Assembly: GCF_002973595.1 (NCBI RefSeq)
Contig: NZ_PVEO01000007.1
Span: 1-64,000, forward strand
Origin: Jejuia pallidilutea
Lineage (GTDB): Bacteria; Bacteroidota; Bacteroidia; Flavobacteriales; Flavobacteriaceae
Length of the DNA: 64,000 nucleotides
Direction: 5' to 3'
A program made the translations under genes and the position numbers. Below the pieces are notes generated by a model. That model worked only from the letters and a program-made list of their open reading frames with translations. It was not told the DNA's origin and made no database searches. Positions 9,274 through 18,923 of the stretch are shown here, piece by piece. Positions within the stretch are counted from its first letter, which is position 1. Each line of letters opens with the position of its first letter.

Positions 9274-10044
9274 ATGGATAATGCTAGTATTAAAAATGCG
9301 TACAAGGAAATATTTCAGTCTTATGAAAATCCATCTTTAGAAAAACACGTAGAAAAAATAATAGAACTCGATACTTTTCTGCCCTATAGCTCAACATTTT
9401 TTTGTATTACGAACACTCAAGAATTATCTTTTGAATATGTGAGCAAAAACTTTACTGCTTGTTTGGGGCTTGAAAGGAGTGTGTTAAAGGAAAAAGGGAT
9501 GCACTATTTTTGGAGTAGAATACATCCTGAAGATTTAGAACAATGGCTAAAAGCTTTAAATGATTTAATGAAATTCACTCTAGATAAGATTAAGCTAATT
9601 GATAGAAGTAAAATGAGCTATACTTGGAACTACAGGTTTAAAAACTCTAAAAATAACTATGTTAATATCATTCAAAATACAACACCTTTACAGTTTGATG
9701 TAGACGAAAAACCAATAATTGGACTTGCGCACTACACTGTTCTGTCTGGAGAATTAAAAATGCCTGTATGTGCATCTGCGAAATTATTAAATGATAGGTT
9801 GGAGTATGAAACTGTGTATTACAATAATTATTCTCAAAAACTGTTGCCAGATGATGTTAGTAATAGAGAACGCGATATTATTAGGCTTTTGGCTTTAAAT
9901 TATTCTAGTAAGCAGATAGGGGACAAGTTAAATATAAGCCCAAATACAGTTGATACACATAGACGTAATATCCTTAAAAAGCTTAATATCTCTTCTACGG
10001 GAGAGTTAATAGGTATGCTTAAAATGAAAAAAAAAATTGTTTAA
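9274..10044 (+). CDS. PAS-domain LuxR-family transcriptional regulator
   Basis: 256 aa from the ATG at 9274. The reading frame is open 63 bp further upstream, but those codons would encode a hydrophobic leader unlike a regulator. The N-terminal and middle part (about 35-160) resembles a PAS sensor fold. The C-terminal region (about 195-250) is a LuxR-type helix-turn-helix, with SNRERDIIRLLALNYSSKQI and NTVDTHRRNILKKLNIS. Such proteins respond to a small signal bound by the PAS fold; the ligand and targets are unknown. It stands alone between a tRNA gene and murF. Confidence 0.85.
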   Translation: MDNASIKNAYKEIFQSYENPSLEKHVEKIIELDTFLPYSSTFFCITNTQELSFEYVSKNFTACLGLERSVLKEKGMHYFWSRIHPEDLEQWLKALNDLMKFTLDKIKLIDRSKMSYTWNYRFKNSKNNYVNIIQNTTPLQFDVDEKPIIGLAHYTVLSGELKMPVCASAKLLNDRLEYETVYYNNYSQKLLPDDVSNRERDIIRLLALNYSSKQIGDKLNISPNTVDTHRRNILKKLNISSTGELIGMLKMKKKIV

Positions 10045-10372
10045 GCATATTGTGAAAACATAAACTTACTAATAGTACATTTTTTTTATTATGTTTAGAA
10101 TGAAATTATTTGGCTTTATGTATATTAAAGATTACGTTTTGCCACATCACACCTTAATAAACTTATTATTCATCGAAAAATTCAGTTGGTGTTTTAGAAA
10201 TACTCAAATTGAGTATTGCACCAACTGTAAATAATTTGCAAATTTACGTTGCTATTAATCAGTTCTTAGGGAGAATTTAAAGAGTGTTTGTGTTACAATG
10301 AGAGCACAGGCACTTTTTTATTGTAAACTATATGAGTAAAAACATAAAAAATATTTGAAGCATAAGCGTAGT
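10045..10372. other. Convergent intergenic region with nested palindrome (10183-10227)
   Basis: 328 bp between the 3' ends of the PAS/LuxR gene (plus) and murF (minus), without an ORF. CAGTTGGTG (10183-10191) pairs with CACCAACTG (10219-10227), and inside it ATACTCAA (10200-10207) pairs with TTGAGTAT (10209-10216). No T-run follows on either strand, so it is not a standard terminator. A second weak inverted repeat (TTACAAT 10293-10299, ATTGTAA 10320-10326) is also present. Confidence 0.5.
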
Positions 10373-11647
10373 TTATGCTTCTAAAAAACGCTCTAAAGCC
10401 ATACCTCTAGAGCCTTTAATTAAAACTAAAGCGTTATTTATGTTTTTTAAACTAAGTGCATTATTTAAGTGATTAAATGTTTCAAATTGTTTCACTTTTT
10501 TTGACTTAATCTTTGAGTTGAAGAAATTCTTACCTACAAGATATACCTTATCAATATTTAAAGAAATGGCTAAATCTGTTATATTTTGATGTTCAACTTC
10601 GGCGTCATCACCTAATTCGAACATATCGCCCAAAATTGCAATTTTATATCCTTCTTGTTTTTCAAAATTAAGAAGGGCAGCTTGCATACTTGTAGGGTTA
10701 GCGTTATAGGCATCTAATATTATTTTATTAGTATTTTTTTCTATGATTTGCGATCGATTGTTTGATGGCACATAGCTTTCTATTGCAGATTTAATAGCGC
10801 TATCTTCTACTTTAAAATAATTACCTATCGCAATAGCTATTGAGATATTGTTAAAATTGTAGTCGCCTATTAATTGGCTGTTTATAGTTAAATTATTGTA
10901 TTTAGATACTACAAATGGTTGCGCATCTAAAAAATCTATTATTGTATCTGGATTGTTATGTTTATTGCCAAAAGTAATAATATTGGCACTTTTAGTCTTT
11001 TCAACTTGAATAGGATCGTTAGCGTTAACAAAAATGGTTTTATTATTTTTAATTAAATGTGTAAACATTTCGCTCTTGCCTTTAATTACACCTTCTACGC
11101 CACCAAAACCTTCTAGATGTGCCTTACCATAATTAGTTATTAAACCATAGTCTGGAAATGCTATATTGCATAAAAAGTTTATTTCTTTTTGGTGATTTGC
11201 TCCCATTTCAACTATGCCAATTTCTGTTTCTTTAGTTAGGGATAGTAAGGTTAACGGTACACCTATGTGGTTATTTAAGTTTCCTTTTGTTGGTGTGGTT
11301 TTATACTTTTTAGATAAAACGGCATTTATAAGTTCTTTGGTTGTAGTTTTTCCATTGCTTCCTGTTAAGGCTACAATTGGGGTTTTAAGATAATTTCTAT
11401 GATAAGTTGCTAAGTTTTGTAGTGTCTCTAGAACATTTTCTACCAAAATAGTATGTTTCGATTGAAATTCTTTTTCATCAATTACAGCATATTTTGCCCC
11501 CTTATCTATGGCTTGTTTCGCGTACGTGTTTCCATTAAAGTTATCACCTTTTAAAGCAAAGAACAGGTCTCCTTTTTCAATTTTTCGAGTATCTGTACTT
11601 ACCGCATTGCACTCTAAAAAAAGGTTGTGTAGTGTTTTTAAATTCAT
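10373..11647 (-). CDS. murF: UDP-N-acetylmuramoyl-tripeptide--D-alanyl-D-alanine ligase
   Basis: 424 aa, the family's usual size. An N-terminal UDP-substrate domain contains VSTDTRKI and GDLFFALKGDNFNG. The ATP P-loop GSNGKTTT is at 96-103, and the C-terminal domain contains DAYNANPTSM and AILGDMFELG. MurF adds D-Ala-D-Ala to UDP-MurNAc-tripeptide, the last cytoplasmic step of the peptidoglycan precursor. It lies downstream of gldJ on the same strand, but a strong terminator separates them, so it may depend on read-through or on a promoter of its own. Confidence 0.95.
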   Translation of the reverse strand: MNLKTLHNLFLECNAVSTDTRKIEKGDLFFALKGDNFNGNTYAKQAIDKGAKYAVIDEKEFQSKHTILVENVLETLQNLATYHRNYLKTPIVALTGSNGKTTTKELINAVLSKKYKTTPTKGNLNNHIGVPLTLLSLTKETEIGIVEMGANHQKEINFLCNIAFPDYGLITNYGKAHLEGFGGVEGVIKGKSEMFTHLIKNNKTIFVNANDPIQVEKTKSANIITFGNKHNNPDTIIDFLDAQPFVVSKYNNLTINSQLIGDYNFNNISIAIAIGNYFKVEDSAIKSAIESYVPSNNRSQIIEKNTNKIILDAYNANPTSMQAALLNFEKQEGYKIAILGDMFELGDDAEVEHQNITDLAISLNIDKVYLVGKNFFNSKIKSKKVKQFETFNHLNNALSLKNINNALVLIKGSRGMALERFLEA

Positions 11648-11656
11648 AAAATAAAT

Positions 11657-11692
11657 GTAAAAAAAAGTCCTGATTTATCATCAGGACTTTTA
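11657..11692 (-). terminator. Terminator of gldJ
   Basis: AAAAGTCCTGA (11663-11673) and TCAGGACTTTT (11681-11691) form an 11-bp stem with a TTTATCA-type loop. On the minus strand it is followed by T8. It lies between gldJ and murF. Confidence 0.88.
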
Positions 11693-11716
11693 ATTTTATT
11701 TGAGAAGTAATACTGG

Positions 11717-13387
11717 TTAACTTTTCTTTTTACTATTCATCTTAGACTTGGAACCAACACGAGACATAGCACATCTAAAGCCAATGTAATCGGTAGCCAT
11801 ATCTTGTGGGAAGTAGCGTCTTTGAGCTGGGTCTAACCAATACTCTCTATCTTTCCAGGAGCCGCCTTTGTACACTCTTACTTCATCATTTATAAGGGAG
11901 GTTCTAGTATTAGATTTATCATATTCCCTTACTATATTGCCTAAAGAATCTCTAGTTATTGTATGTTTAGGCGAGTTGTACATTTTTCTTGTATTAGAGT
12001 CCTTTACGTTACCTTCTTCATCGGTTTCTTCACCAAAACTCTGGTAGTTTCGAGAAGAGCGACGATCTCCGTCTCTAAAGTTAATATTGTCTGCTCTATC
12101 AAAGTTTGGTCTTAAATAGGTTTCGTTTTCATCAACAGGAACCTTAACAATTTCTCCTGGAAGGTTTCTAGCTACAATTTTGCCGTTAGACAGTGTGTCG
12201 TACACAATTTCATCAGAAGTAACAACTTTAACTGTGCCTTCTTCGGTTATTGCATTTTTGGTATAAACATTTCCTCGGTAGTAATTAAAGTCGTTAAACT
12301 CATCATCAACAATAGGTCTGTAAACATCTGCAACCCATTCTGCTACATTACCTGCCATGTCGTATAATCCAAAATCGTTAGGTTCATAAGATTTTACAGC
12401 GTTTGTGATATCAGCACCATCATCGCTCCATCCAGCAATACCACCATAATCTCCTTTACCTTGCTTAAAGTTAGCTAATTGGTCGCCACGGTACTTACGT
12501 TTTCCAGAACGCGTGTATTGTCCATCCCATGGATATTTTTTACGTCCTCGGTACAAATTATAGCTTCTTAACTCACTTAAACCTAAGGCAGCATATTCCC
12601 ATTCTGTTTCGGTTGGAAGTCTATATTTAGGGCCAATTACACCTGTTTCCATAGAAGCATAAACTCCAGTTTCATTGCCATCGGCATCAACCCTAACATT
12701 TCTGTTTCTTCTTCCGTCAGGATCACCGTTGTCGTAAGCGCTAGGATCTACTTGGTATCTGTCTGTACTAAAATAATTATCAGGATCCATTTCAGATAAG
12801 GCGATATCACGATAACCGCTTTTTTGTAAATTTAGTTCGTTAACACGATCTGTACGCCAGTTAGAATATTCTACTGCTTGAATCCAGCTTACTCCAACTA
12901 CAGGATACTCTGCATAGGCAGGGTGTCTTAAATAATTTTCGGTCATAACTTCGTTATATCCAAGACGGTTTCTCCAAACAAGTGTGTCTGGTAAAATACC
13001 ATTATAAATATTTTTATAAAGTTCATCGTCTGGCGGGTAGAGTTTTTTCATGTAGTCAAGATATTCAACATACATTAAGTTTGTTACCTCGGTTTCATCC
13101 ATGTAGAATGATTGTACGTGCTGTTGTGTAGGCGTGTTGTTCCAGTCGTGCATAACATCGTCCTGTACACGACCTTTTGTAAATGTACCTCCTTCAATAA
13201 AAACTAAGCCTGGGGCTGTTTCTTGTTCTTTGAAGTTTGTATTGTATTGAAAACCGCCATTTCGACCGTTTATTTGCCATCCTGTTGCTCTAGAACTGTT
13301 TTTAGAACTAGATGATTTTTTACAACCAAATGCCGTAACCGAAAGAACTGCGATTAAGAATAATTTTAATATCGCTACATTTTTCAT
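11717..13387 (-). CDS. gldJ: Gliding motility lipoprotein GldJ
   Basis: 556 aa from the ATG at 13387. The frame is open to 13543, but the start chosen gives an immediate lipoprotein signal (MKNVAILKLF, hydrophobic core, lipobox ending at Cys22) and the usual GldJ length; an ATG two codons upstream (13393) is also possible. After the signal comes an interrupted SUMF1/formylglycine-generating-enzyme-like fold: GGTFTKGR and ETEVTN near the start, LPTETEWEYAA and NDFGLYDMAGNVAEWVAD in the middle, VRVYKGGSWKDR and FRCAMSR at the end. GldJ is an outer-membrane lipoprotein needed for gliding and for stability of the GldK component of type IX secretion. Divergent from porU. Confidence 0.92.
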   Translation of the reverse strand: MKNVAILKLFLIAVLSVTAFGCKKSSSSKNSSRATGWQINGRNGGFQYNTNFKEQETAPGLVFIEGGTFTKGRVQDDVMHDWNNTPTQQHVQSFYMDETEVTNLMYVEYLDYMKKLYPPDDELYKNIYNGILPDTLVWRNRLGYNEVMTENYLRHPAYAEYPVVGVSWIQAVEYSNWRTDRVNELNLQKSGYRDIALSEMDPDNYFSTDRYQVDPSAYDNGDPDGRRNRNVRVDADGNETGVYASMETGVIGPKYRLPTETEWEYAALGLSELRSYNLYRGRKKYPWDGQYTRSGKRKYRGDQLANFKQGKGDYGGIAGWSDDGADITNAVKSYEPNDFGLYDMAGNVAEWVADVYRPIVDDEFNDFNYYRGNVYTKNAITEEGTVKVVTSDEIVYDTLSNGKIVARNLPGEIVKVPVDENETYLRPNFDRADNINFRDGDRRSSRNYQSFGEETDEEGNVKDSNTRKMYNSPKHTITRDSLGNIVREYDKSNTRTSLINDEVRVYKGGSWKDREYWLDPAQRRYFPQDMATDYIGFRCAMSRVGSKSKMNSKKKS

Positions 13388-13428
13388 ATTCATACGTTTA
13401 AGTAAGCTAAATTTTTGTTTTGGTGCTG

Positions 13429-13457
13429 CAATATAAGAATTAAACCTTACAGAACAA
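13429..13457 (-). promoter_or_regulatory. Possible gldJ promoter
   Basis: On the minus strand TTG (13455-13457) precedes TATATTG (a TAnnTTTG-like element one T short) by about 19 nt. It lies downstream of the long-frame start, which supports the shorter GldJ start. Confidence 0.4.
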
Positions 13458-13469
13458 GCTATTTTTTGC

Positions 13470-13523
13470 ATTTTGACGAAAAAAATATGTATTTCATCCT
13501 GTTTTTGATGTATTACATCGATG
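13470..13523 (+). promoter_or_regulatory. 21-bp-phased direct repeats in the gldJ-porU divergent region
   Basis: Three related 12-mers start at 13470 (ATTTTGACGAAA), 13491 (ATTTCATCCTGT) and 13512 (ATTACATCGATG), exactly 21 bp apart. A 20-nt stretch ending in the middle unit (13479-13498) recurs exactly at 42632-42651. Direct ~9-bp repeats two helical turns apart are the arrangement bound by LytTR-family regulators. The binding protein is inferred, not shown. Confidence 0.45.
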
Positions 13524-13659
13524 ATTTTGACACTTTTCTCCAAACAATCGCATAGAAATAACGTTATTTTTCATAAATTATTATTGTATTTTTGATGGAT
13601 ATAAAAAAATTGTCGATTTATTTAATAATATCTACCATATACCGACGTTATTTTAGCTC

Positions 13660-16600
13660 ATGAAAGAGAAAATTTTACTTGTATTATTATTGGTGTCAAG
13701 CTACGCTTTTAGTCAAAAAAAAAGTTTTTCAATTGATTGGAATGGCTCTACAAAATTAACTTTTGGGGCTAATTCTATAAAATTACCTGTTTTTAATAAA
13801 GAAAATTATAGTTACGATTTCAATGAAGGCCTACAATTTATTGCCCAGTGGGAGGTTGCCAGTGCCATTAACGAATCTTCGGTAGTTTTAAGTGGTATTA
13901 ACTATCAGTCTATTTCTGAAAAGGAATTGTTTGAAATTGATAAAGCAACAATACCTACCCAATTAACCTATAGCTTAAAAAACTCCGTATCTAGAGGCAA
14001 ACGTTATGCTTTTTTTGAATTATCTCCAATAATAAGGGATGAAAATGGTGTCTATAAAAAAGTGATGTCTTTTCAGTTAAATTACAATAATTTAGCATTT
14101 GCTTCTACCCAGACAAATAGGTTAAGAAAAAACAATGCCTCTAAAATAATAACTAATTCAGTATTAAGTTCTGGCGATTGGTATAAGTTTTACATTGATA
14201 CCACAGGTGTTTTTAAATTATCGAAAGGGTTTTTACAAAGTTTAGGTGTTAATGTAAATAGTGTAGACCCCAGGACTATAAAGATTTATGGTAATGGCGG
14301 ACGAATGATACCCTATAGTAATGCTGAGCCTTACCCGTACGATGTAACAGAAAACACAATAAAAGTAGTAGGCGAACAAGATGGTGTTTTTAATAACGAA
14401 GATTATATACTTTTCTACGGGCAAGGACCAAAGGAGTACAATCTGGAAAGTAATACTAATATAAACTGTTATACGGATAAAACATATTATTACATAACAG
14501 TAGGAGGTAGCACTGGAAAACGAATACAGCCTATTAACGCGCCTTCAGGACCAGTAAATTTAAGTATAAATACATACCAACAGTATCAATTTCATGAAAG
14601 AGATATTTACAACATAGGAACGGTGGGTAGACGTTGGTTTGGAGAACGTTTTAATTTAGAAAGTGAACAGGAATTTACTTTTAGTTTTCCAGATATAGTT
14701 ACAACACAGCCAATAAATTTAAAAGTATATGCAGCGGCCATTTCTTCTAACGATACCTCAATGGAAATAAATGTTAACGGTAGCGTAATACAAAATTTGT
14801 CTTTCGGTTCTATAAGCAGTACGGTAGTTGGTTCAGAGGGGTTTTACATAGGTAATATAAATGTAAACTCTGGAGACATCGCGGTTACTTTAAGCTACAA
14901 CAATCAAGGTAATCCCAGTGCCCAAGGCTACTTAGATTATATTTCTATTGAAGCTACAAGATTATTGAAATTTGAAGGTAAACAGTTTCAATTTAAAAAT
15001 AAAGAAGTAGTTAATAATGCGGGAATTGCAGAATATACTATTGCTAATGCTTCACGACTTTCAGAGGTATGGGATGTTACCGATGTTTACAATGTTTTTA
15101 ATATTGAAAATAGTGAGGGCGAAACTAGTTTTAGTTTTACCTCAAACATGGGAGAAGAAAGGGTTTATGTAGCATTAACACCATCAGATTATTTTGAACC
15201 CAGATCAGATAGTAACAAAACGGTAAGAAATCAAAATATAAAAGGTACTATTTTCAATAATGCAGAAGGCAGCTTCCAAGATATAGATTACCTTATAGTG
15301 GCCCCAGATAATATGTTAAACCAAGCTGAAAGACTAGCTGAAATTAACAGAAATCAATACGATTTAAATGTAAAAGTGGTTGGTTTAAATGAAATTTATG
15401 CTGAGTTTAGTACTGGAAACCAAGATATTGCAGCAATTCGCAATCTTGTAAAATATATTTATGATAATGCAAGTAGTCCCGAGAACAGAATTAAGTACCT
15501 CTGTTTATTTGGTGATGGCTCTTATGATTATAAAGATAGAATTCCCAATAATACTAATGTAGTTCCCTCATGGCATTCTTACAATAGTTTAAATTTAACA
15601 AACTCATTCGTTTCAGATGATTTTTATGGCATGATGGATGAAAATGAAGGGTCTATGGCAAATAGCGACCGTTTAGATATTGCCGTTGGTCGTATTCTGG
15701 CAGACACGCCACAACGCGCCAAAGATCTAGTAGATAAAATAGAATCTTATTATACAAAAGAATCCTTTGGAAGGTGGAGAAATAATTACGTAGTAGTGTC
15801 TGATGATGTTGATGATGATTGGGAAGGCATTATACAACAAACCACAGATAATATTGGTAACCAAGTTACAGCAAACAAACCCTTTGTTAATGTCGTAAAA
15901 ATACATACCGATGCTTTTCAGCAGGAATCTTCAGCTGGTGGCGAAAGATATCCCGATGTGGTAGAGGCATTTTCAAATGCTATAGACAATGGGGCTTTGG
16001 TAGTAAATTATTTTGGACATGGCGGGGAAGAAGGGCTGTCTCAAGAGCGTATTTTAGATATACCAACCATAGATAATTTAAAAAACTTCTGTAAGCTTAA
16101 TTGCTTTGTTACCGTTACCTGCGAATTCACAAAATTTGATAATCCCTTTAGAAAAACTGCTGGAGAATATACCTATTGGAATAAAGATGCAGGAGCTATT
16201 AGCCTTATTACAACTACTAGGCAGGTGTTTGTGAATTTTGGTATAAATTTTAATAACACCTTAGGGCAATATCTATTTTCATTTAGTGATAACGATACTT
16301 TTGAAGACCACGAATACCCATCAACAGCAGAAGCTTTAAGGCTTACAAAAAACGATCAAAATATTGGTTTTGCCTCACAAAGGCGCTTAGTGTTTTTTAT
16401 TGGAGACCCAGCCATGAAATTAGCCTTCCCAAAACCAAATATAAGGTTAACCCAAATAAACGATGTACCTATCGCTCAATCTAACGATACGCTTAAAGCA
16501 CTAAGTAAGGTGAAACTATCAGGAGAAGTTACAGATATTAATGGCAACCTTTTAACCAACTACAATGGTGTAGTTTCTACAACAATTTATGATAAATTTA

Positions 16601-17547
16601 TTGATAGGCAAACCCTTGCAAACGATAATATAACAAACGCAGGAACCTTAATTAAACTAGATTTTAAAACACTGGGTGCTATTGTTTTTAGAGGACAAGC
16701 TTCGGTTACAAATGGCCAATTTGAGTTCGATTTTGTAGTGCCTAAGGATATTGGTGTGCCTGTTGGTTTAGGTAGGGCAAGCTTTTATGCCAAAAATGAG
16801 CAATTATCAGAAAACCAAGCAGGTGCCGATATTACAAATATTAGAATTGGTGGTGTAAATGAAAATGCTGAGGTAGATAATATAGGGCCTGTAATTTCCC
16901 TGTTTATGAATGATGAAAACTTTGTTTCAGGTGGTATAACCAACGAATCTCCAACACTTCTGGCAAAACTTGAAGATGTAAATGGTATAAATACAGCAAG
17001 TGGTATAGGGCATGATATTGTAGCAATAATTGATGGTGATGAAACCAATCCTTTTATCTTAAACGATTATTATGAAACAGAGGTGGACGATTACCAAAAA
17101 GGTACTGTAAGTTTTCCGTTTAGAGATTTAGAACCTGGTTTGCATACCTTAACTTTTAAGGCCTGGGATGTTTACAATAATTCATCTGTAGCCGAAATTC
17201 AGTTTATAGTTTTCGATCAAGATCAAGAATTGGTTGTAAACAACGTTTTAAATTACCCTAATCCATTTGTAAATTATACAGAATTTTGGTTTAACCACAA
17301 TAGTTCAGAACCTTTAGACGTTTCAATACAAATATTCACTGTTTCCGGTAAACTAGTAAGAACTCTAAATGGACAAACATCAGGAGGTATAAAAGCAGCA
17401 AGCTCACTTTCTAAAGATATTGTTTGGGACGGAAGGGACGATTTTGGTGATAAAATTGGAAAAGGTGTTTATATTTACAAACTAACAGTTAAATCTAATC
17501 TGCTTAACAAGAAGGTAGAGAAAATAGAGAAACTTGTGATACTGTAA
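13660..17547 (+). CDS. porU: Type IX secretion system sortase PorU
   Basis: 1295 aa with an N-terminal signal (MKEKILLVLLLVSSYAFSQ). A gingipain-like C25 peptidase domain occupies about 540-930. It holds NYFGHGGEEG with the catalytic His near 786 and TCEFTKFDNP with the catalytic Cys near 821. Further on, YPNPF near 1205 and the WDGRDDFGDKIGKGVYIYKL block form a FlgD-like/C-terminal Ig fold. PorU removes the C-terminal signal of T9SS cargo and attaches them at the cell surface, in complex with PorV, whose gene follows 34 bp downstream. The size matches flavobacterial PorU. Confidence 0.94.
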   Translation: MKEKILLVLLLVSSYAFSQKKSFSIDWNGSTKLTFGANSIKLPVFNKENYSYDFNEGLQFIAQWEVASAINESSVVLSGINYQSISEKELFEIDKATIPTQLTYSLKNSVSRGKRYAFFELSPIIRDENGVYKKVMSFQLNYNNLAFASTQTNRLRKNNASKIITNSVLSSGDWYKFYIDTTGVFKLSKGFLQSLGVNVNSVDPRTIKIYGNGGRMIPYSNAEPYPYDVTENTIKVVGEQDGVFNNEDYILFYGQGPKEYNLESNTNINCYTDKTYYYITVGGSTGKRIQPINAPSGPVNLSINTYQQYQFHERDIYNIGTVGRRWFGERFNLESEQEFTFSFPDIVTTQPINLKVYAAAISSNDTSMEINVNGSVIQNLSFGSISSTVVGSEGFYIGNINVNSGDIAVTLSYNNQGNPSAQGYLDYISIEATRLLKFEGKQFQFKNKEVVNNAGIAEYTIANASRLSEVWDVTDVYNVFNIENSEGETSFSFTSNMGEERVYVALTPSDYFEPRSDSNKTVRNQNIKGTIFNNAEGSFQDIDYLIVAPDNMLNQAERLAEINRNQYDLNVKVVGLNEIYAEFSTGNQDIAAIRNLVKYIYDNASSPENRIKYLCLFGDGSYDYKDRIPNNTNVVPSWHSYNSLNLTNSFVSDDFYGMMDENEGSMANSDRLDIAVGRILADTPQRAKDLVDKIESYYTKESFGRWRNNYVVVSDDVDDDWEGIIQQTTDNIGNQVTANKPFVNVVKIHTDAFQQESSAGGERYPDVVEAFSNAIDNGALVVNYFGHGGEEGLSQERILDIPTIDNLKNFCKLNCFVTVTCEFTKFDNPFRKTAGEYTYWNKDAGAISLITTTRQVFVNFGINFNNTLGQYLFSFSDNDTFEDHEYPSTAEALRLTKNDQNIGFASQRRLVFFIGDPAMKLAFPKPNIRLTQINDVPIAQSNDTLKALSKVKLSGEVTDINGNLLTNYNGVVSTTIYDKFIDRQTLANDNITNAGTLIKLDFKTLGAIVFRGQASVTNGQFEFDFVVPKDIGVPVGLGRASFYAKNEQLSENQAGADITNIRIGGVNENAEVDNIGPVISLFMNDENFVSGGITNESPTLLAKLEDVNGINTASGIGHDIVAIIDGDETNPFILNDYYETEVDDYQKGTVSFPFRDLEPGLHTLTFKAWDVYNNSSVAEIQFIVFDQDQELVVNNVLNYPNPFVNYTEFWFNHNSSEPLDVSIQIFTVSGKLVRTLNGQTSGGIKAASSLSKDIVWDGRDDFGDKIGKGVYIYKLTVKSNLLNKKVEKIEKLVIL

Positions 17548-17563
17548 TAAAAAATTATATTTG
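17534..17563 (+). promoter_or_regulatory. Promoter for porV at the 3' end of porU
   Basis: TTG (17534-17536), a 19-nt spacer and TATATTTG (17556-17563) form a perfect Bacteroidota promoter that overlaps the porU stop region and lies 18 nt before the porV ATG. porV could therefore be expressed independently of porU. Confidence 0.75.
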
Positions 17564-17581
17564 CAACTATAAAACTCAACT

Positions 17582-18823
17582 ATGAAGAATACACTAATAG
17601 CGTTACTTGCTTTGGTATTTACGCTTAATTTAACCGCTCAAACAGTAATTATTCCTAACGAAAACGATTCTCGTGTAATTACAACAGGAGTACCATTTAT
17701 ATTAATCGCCCCAGATGCAAGGGCTGCTGCAATGGGAGATATGGGAGTTGCCACATCAGTTGATGCATTTTCGCAACAATGGAATTCATCTAAGTACGTC
17801 TTCTCTGAAACTAAATCTGGTGTAGGAATCAGTTATACACCATATCTAAGCAAACTGGTAAATGATATTTTTTTAGGAAACGTTACTTATTTTAATAGAT
17901 TAGATGAGCGTAGTTCATTTGCTGCGAGTTTTAAATATTTTTCTTTAGGAGATATAGAGTTTCGTGCCGATGAGTTTTCAGAAGCATTAATTCAAAGACC
18001 AAACGAGTTAACTATCGATGCCTCTTATGCATTACGGCTTTCAGATCAATTTGCAATGTCTGTAGCTATGCGTTATCTAAGATCTGATTTACGATTGAAC
18101 GTTGGTAATAACGATGCATCATCTGCCAATACTTTTGGCGTTGATATTTCAGGTTACTACCAAAGTGAAGAAGAAGCATATAACGATTTTAATGGGCGCT
18201 GGAGAGCTGGTTTCGCAATTCAAAACATAGGACCTAAATTTAAGTATGATGATGGTGGTGTAGAGAATTTTCAACCTACAACATTAAGACTAGGCGCAGG
18301 ATTCGATTTTATATTTGACGATTACAATAAAGTAGCGGTAACAGCAGAGGTAGCTAAACTATTGGTGCCTACGCCTCCAATTTTAGGTGATGAATACGGA
18401 TTTACCGATAACAACGGTAATGGTACTTATGAAGAGGATGTAGACGATTTAGATGCTAATCCTATTAGAGAAAATGTAATTTTTCAAGGACAATCCCAAG
18501 ATGTAAGTTTCTTATCGGGTATGTTTCAGTCCTTTGGTGATGCACCAGGCGGATTTAGTGAAGAATTAAGAGAATTTACTTGGTCGTTAGGTGCAGAGTA
18601 TACTTATCAAGACTCATTTGCTTTTAGGGCAGGATATTTTAATGAAGCAGAAGATAAAGGGGCTCGTAAATTTTTGGCTATAGGTGCTGGTTTTAAATAC
18701 AATGTTATAAATATAGACTTGTCTTATTTATTTTCAGCATCAAGAGTGCAAAGTCCTTTAGAGAATACATTAAGGTTCTCTCTAACATTCAATATAGGAG
18801 ACGGCGAGTATTTTGAATATTAA
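17582..18823 (+). CDS. porV: Type IX secretion outer-membrane shuttle PorV
   Basis: 413 aa with a signal peptide (first ~20 residues ending LNLTAQ) and a FadL/OmpP1-like beta-barrel with the family start APDARAAAMGDMGVATS near 43-59. The acidic loop DNNGNGTYEEDVDDLDAN near 280 looks calcium-binding. The last strand ends FSLTFNIGDGEYFEY. PorV collects cargo from the SprA translocon and hands it to PorU. It has its own promoter and is followed by a terminator. Confidence 0.94.
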   Translation: MKNTLIALLALVFTLNLTAQTVIIPNENDSRVITTGVPFILIAPDARAAAMGDMGVATSVDAFSQQWNSSKYVFSETKSGVGISYTPYLSKLVNDIFLGNVTYFNRLDERSSFAASFKYFSLGDIEFRADEFSEALIQRPNELTIDASYALRLSDQFAMSVAMRYLRSDLRLNVGNNDASSANTFGVDISGYYQSEEEAYNDFNGRWRAGFAIQNIGPKFKYDDGGVENFQPTTLRLGAGFDFIFDDYNKVAVTAEVAKLLVPTPPILGDEYGFTDNNGNGTYEEDVDDLDANPIRENVIFQGQSQDVSFLSGMFQSFGDAPGGFSEELREFTWSLGAEYTYQDSFAFRAGYFNEAEDKGARKFLAIGAGFKYNVINIDLSYLFSASRVQSPLENTLRFSLTFNIGDGEYFEY

Positions 18824-18849
18824 GCAGAAAGTTTCAAATTATAGCTAAA

Positions 18850-18881
18850 AAAACTATTGTTCTAAACACAATAGTTTTTTT
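18850..18881 (+). terminator. Terminator of porV
   Basis: AAAACTATTGT pairs with ACAATAGTTTT around a 7-nt loop, followed by a T-run. Confidence 0.88.
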
Positions 18882-18923
18882 GTTTAGAATAGAATCGTAT
18901 TTTTAAATCCTTACAATTTACTT

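Noticed and set aside
10167-10178. TATTCATCGAAA, a single copy resembling the ATTTCATCGATT box
   Set aside because: No partner at 21 bp on either side, so it does not meet the phased-repeat criterion.
13388-13543. 52-residue N-terminal extension of GldJ
   Set aside because: The extension would bury the lipoprotein signal inside the protein and lies upstream of a plausible promoter; the ATG at 13387 gives the normal GldJ length.
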